A stretch of DNA of 64,000 nt, taken from positions 1,302,001 to 1,366,000 of the forward strand of contig CAWCTD010000003.1 in the NCBI GenBank assembly GCA_963798455.1, in the 5' to 3' direction. Each line of letters starts with the position of its first letter. Positions within the stretch are counted from its first letter, which is position 1. The position numbers were made by a program, and so were the translations under genes. This document shows, piece after piece, positions 63,290 to 64,000 of the stretch. This stretch comes from CAWCTD01 sp963798455. GTDB taxonomy: Bacteria > Acidobacteriota > Terriglobia > Bryobacterales > Bryobacteraceae. The notes beneath the pieces are model-generated. The model saw nothing but the letters and a program-made list of their open reading frames with translations, did no database searches and was not told the origin of the DNA.

Positions 63290-63316
63290 CCGGGGATGGC
63301 TGTGAGCCATCCCCGG
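63290..63316. terminator. hairpin downstream of the second TonB receptor
   Basis: CCGGGGATGGCT, a 3-base GTG loop and AGCCATCCCCGG form a perfect 12-bp stem 21 bases after the receptor stop, in the gap before the enolase-like gene on the same strand. A terminator or mRNA-stabilising stem is likely; there is no T-run. Confidence 0.65.
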
Positions 63317-63337
63317 CCGTCGAAAACTACCACTAAA

Positions 63338-64000
63338 TCAGAATTCGAAGCGGCCGCCGATGATGAGTTGGCCGTTCGACTGATTCATAGTGCTATAGCT
63401 CAGACCGCTCTGGAGGCCGAACTTGCCGAAGGTCTGCGGGCTAGTGATATTCACCGTCGTGTCAGGCGTCACCCCCATAAAGCGAACGGGGATGTTGTTC
63501 CCGTCCAGGCGTAGGGTGAACTTGTAGCGCTCGGTCCCCCAGCTCTTGGAGATGGACCACTGGCTAGCGGAGGTCCACCGCCCCGTCTGGGTACCCGCTC
63601 CGAGGGAACCCTGCGTGAACGCAGCCGGGTAGGCGAACGCGCTGAGGTTGTAGAAGGAGTTCTGGGCGTTCTGCGGGAAGCGATGTTCTCCCATGCTCCA
63701 GCTGGCCACCCTGACCTGATCATCAGGCACGAGCTGGTTGGGCCGCGATGGACCGCCGGAAAGGTACTTGTAGGGGCTGCCCGAGATACTGAATGTGGCC
63801 GGCGATCCTGACTGGGGACTCTCGACCACGAGCAGGTTCCAGCCGCCGAATAGCGCATTCAGCCAGCCGCCCCTGTTCAGCAGCGGCTTGCCCTTGCCAA
63901 TCGGCAGCTCGTACATCGCCTGAAGGATGATCCGGTGCCGGGTGTCGAAACTGGTCAGAGCTTTGGTCAGACCCCAGTTGTAATACTGCCAGCCGTCGCC
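63338..64000 (-). CDS. TonB-dependent receptor, C-terminal part (cut by the window edge)
   Basis: The reading frame is open from the right edge to the stop at 63338 and ends GGRFEF, like the receptor at 50304-53678. Long stretches match that protein closely (GSPYKYLSGGPSRPNQLVP, WSMGEHRFPQ, WSISKSW, LRLDGNNIPVRFM). The two are therefore paralogs, and the missing N-terminal 900 or so residues lie beyond the window. It is the outer-membrane partner of the enolase-like gene group to its left. Confidence 0.88.
   Translation of the reverse strand, partial: GDGWQYYNWGLTKALTSFDTRHRIILQAMYELPIGKGKPLLNRGGWLNALFGGWNLLVVESPQSGSPATFSISGSPYKYLSGGPSRPNQLVPDDQVRVASWSMGEHRFPQNAQNSFYNLSAFAYPAAFTQGSLGAGTQTGRWTSASQWSISKSWGTERYKFTLRLDGNNIPVRFMGVTPDTTVNITSPQTFGKFGLQSGLSYSTMNQSNGQLIIGGRFEF

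Overview
The window looks like chromosomal DNA of an acidobacterium, most likely of the Solibacter/Bryobacter type. This is inferred from gene content, not from a marker gene. The supporting features are GC-rich DNA, a TonB-type receptor with an N-terminal carboxypeptidase-regulatory-like domain and a GGRFEF C-terminus, a secretin fused to a cohesin-like domain, a DUF4159 protein, a small 'NRANAQHSTGPKTPEGK'-type protein, Reg_prop sensor kinases and many Tat-exported enzymes.

Layout. 1-4.6 kb: a zinc-ribbon/coiled-coil protein, a complete IS66-family element (1137-3688) with 8-bp target duplications, an excisionase-like HTH gene and tRNA-Gln(TTG). 4.6-7.8 kb: two type II pseudopilins (one frameshifted) and a TPR-secretin-cohesin protein, all on the minus strand. 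7.9-9.9 kb: smpB and pepA. 9.76-15.16 kb: an island bounded by two identical 114-bp copies of the pepA 3' end. It holds two 5'-truncated RHS-core modules with different C-terminal domains, each followed by a gene for a secreted protein. 15.3-16.7 kb: uronate isomerase.

16.7-26.4 kb: a full kdp potassium-uptake locus on the minus strand, in transcription order histidine kinase, kdpE, Usp-like protein, a 27-aa membrane peptide, kdpF, kdpA, kdpB, kdpC and two separate KdpD sensor-domain proteins. KdpD is therefore split over three genes. 26.5-31.9 kb: GAF-ANTAR regulator, aconitase, argS. 32-41.3 kb: a RAYT/REP remnant, a DUF4159 gene interrupted near its start by an IS3-family element, a two-gene OLD-nuclease/UvrD-helicase pair of Gabija type, and a second identical copy of the IS3 element.

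41.4-46.6 kb: a tightly overlapped plus-strand operon of secreted proteins (TPR, two small exported proteins, a peptidoglycan-binding/lytic-transglycosylase-like protein), then a CBM9-like protein and a dCMP-deaminase-family protein. 46.6-64 kb: an accessory carbohydrate cluster on the minus strand. It has four Tat-exported mandelate-racemase/muconate-lactonizing (enolase superfamily) paralogs plus a fragment of a fifth, a Tat-exported sugar-isomerase-like protein, two TonB-dependent receptor paralogs (one cut by the window edge), and a Reg_prop/HisKA_3 sensor kinase whose LuxR-type regulator is frameshifted. With the uronate isomerase this suggests use of acidic sugars taken up through the receptors, but no substrate can be read from the sequence.

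The most notable accessory features are the RHS island at the pepA 3' end, the Gabija-like pair, the fragmented and duplicated KdpD, and the tandem Tat-exported enolase-superfamily genes.
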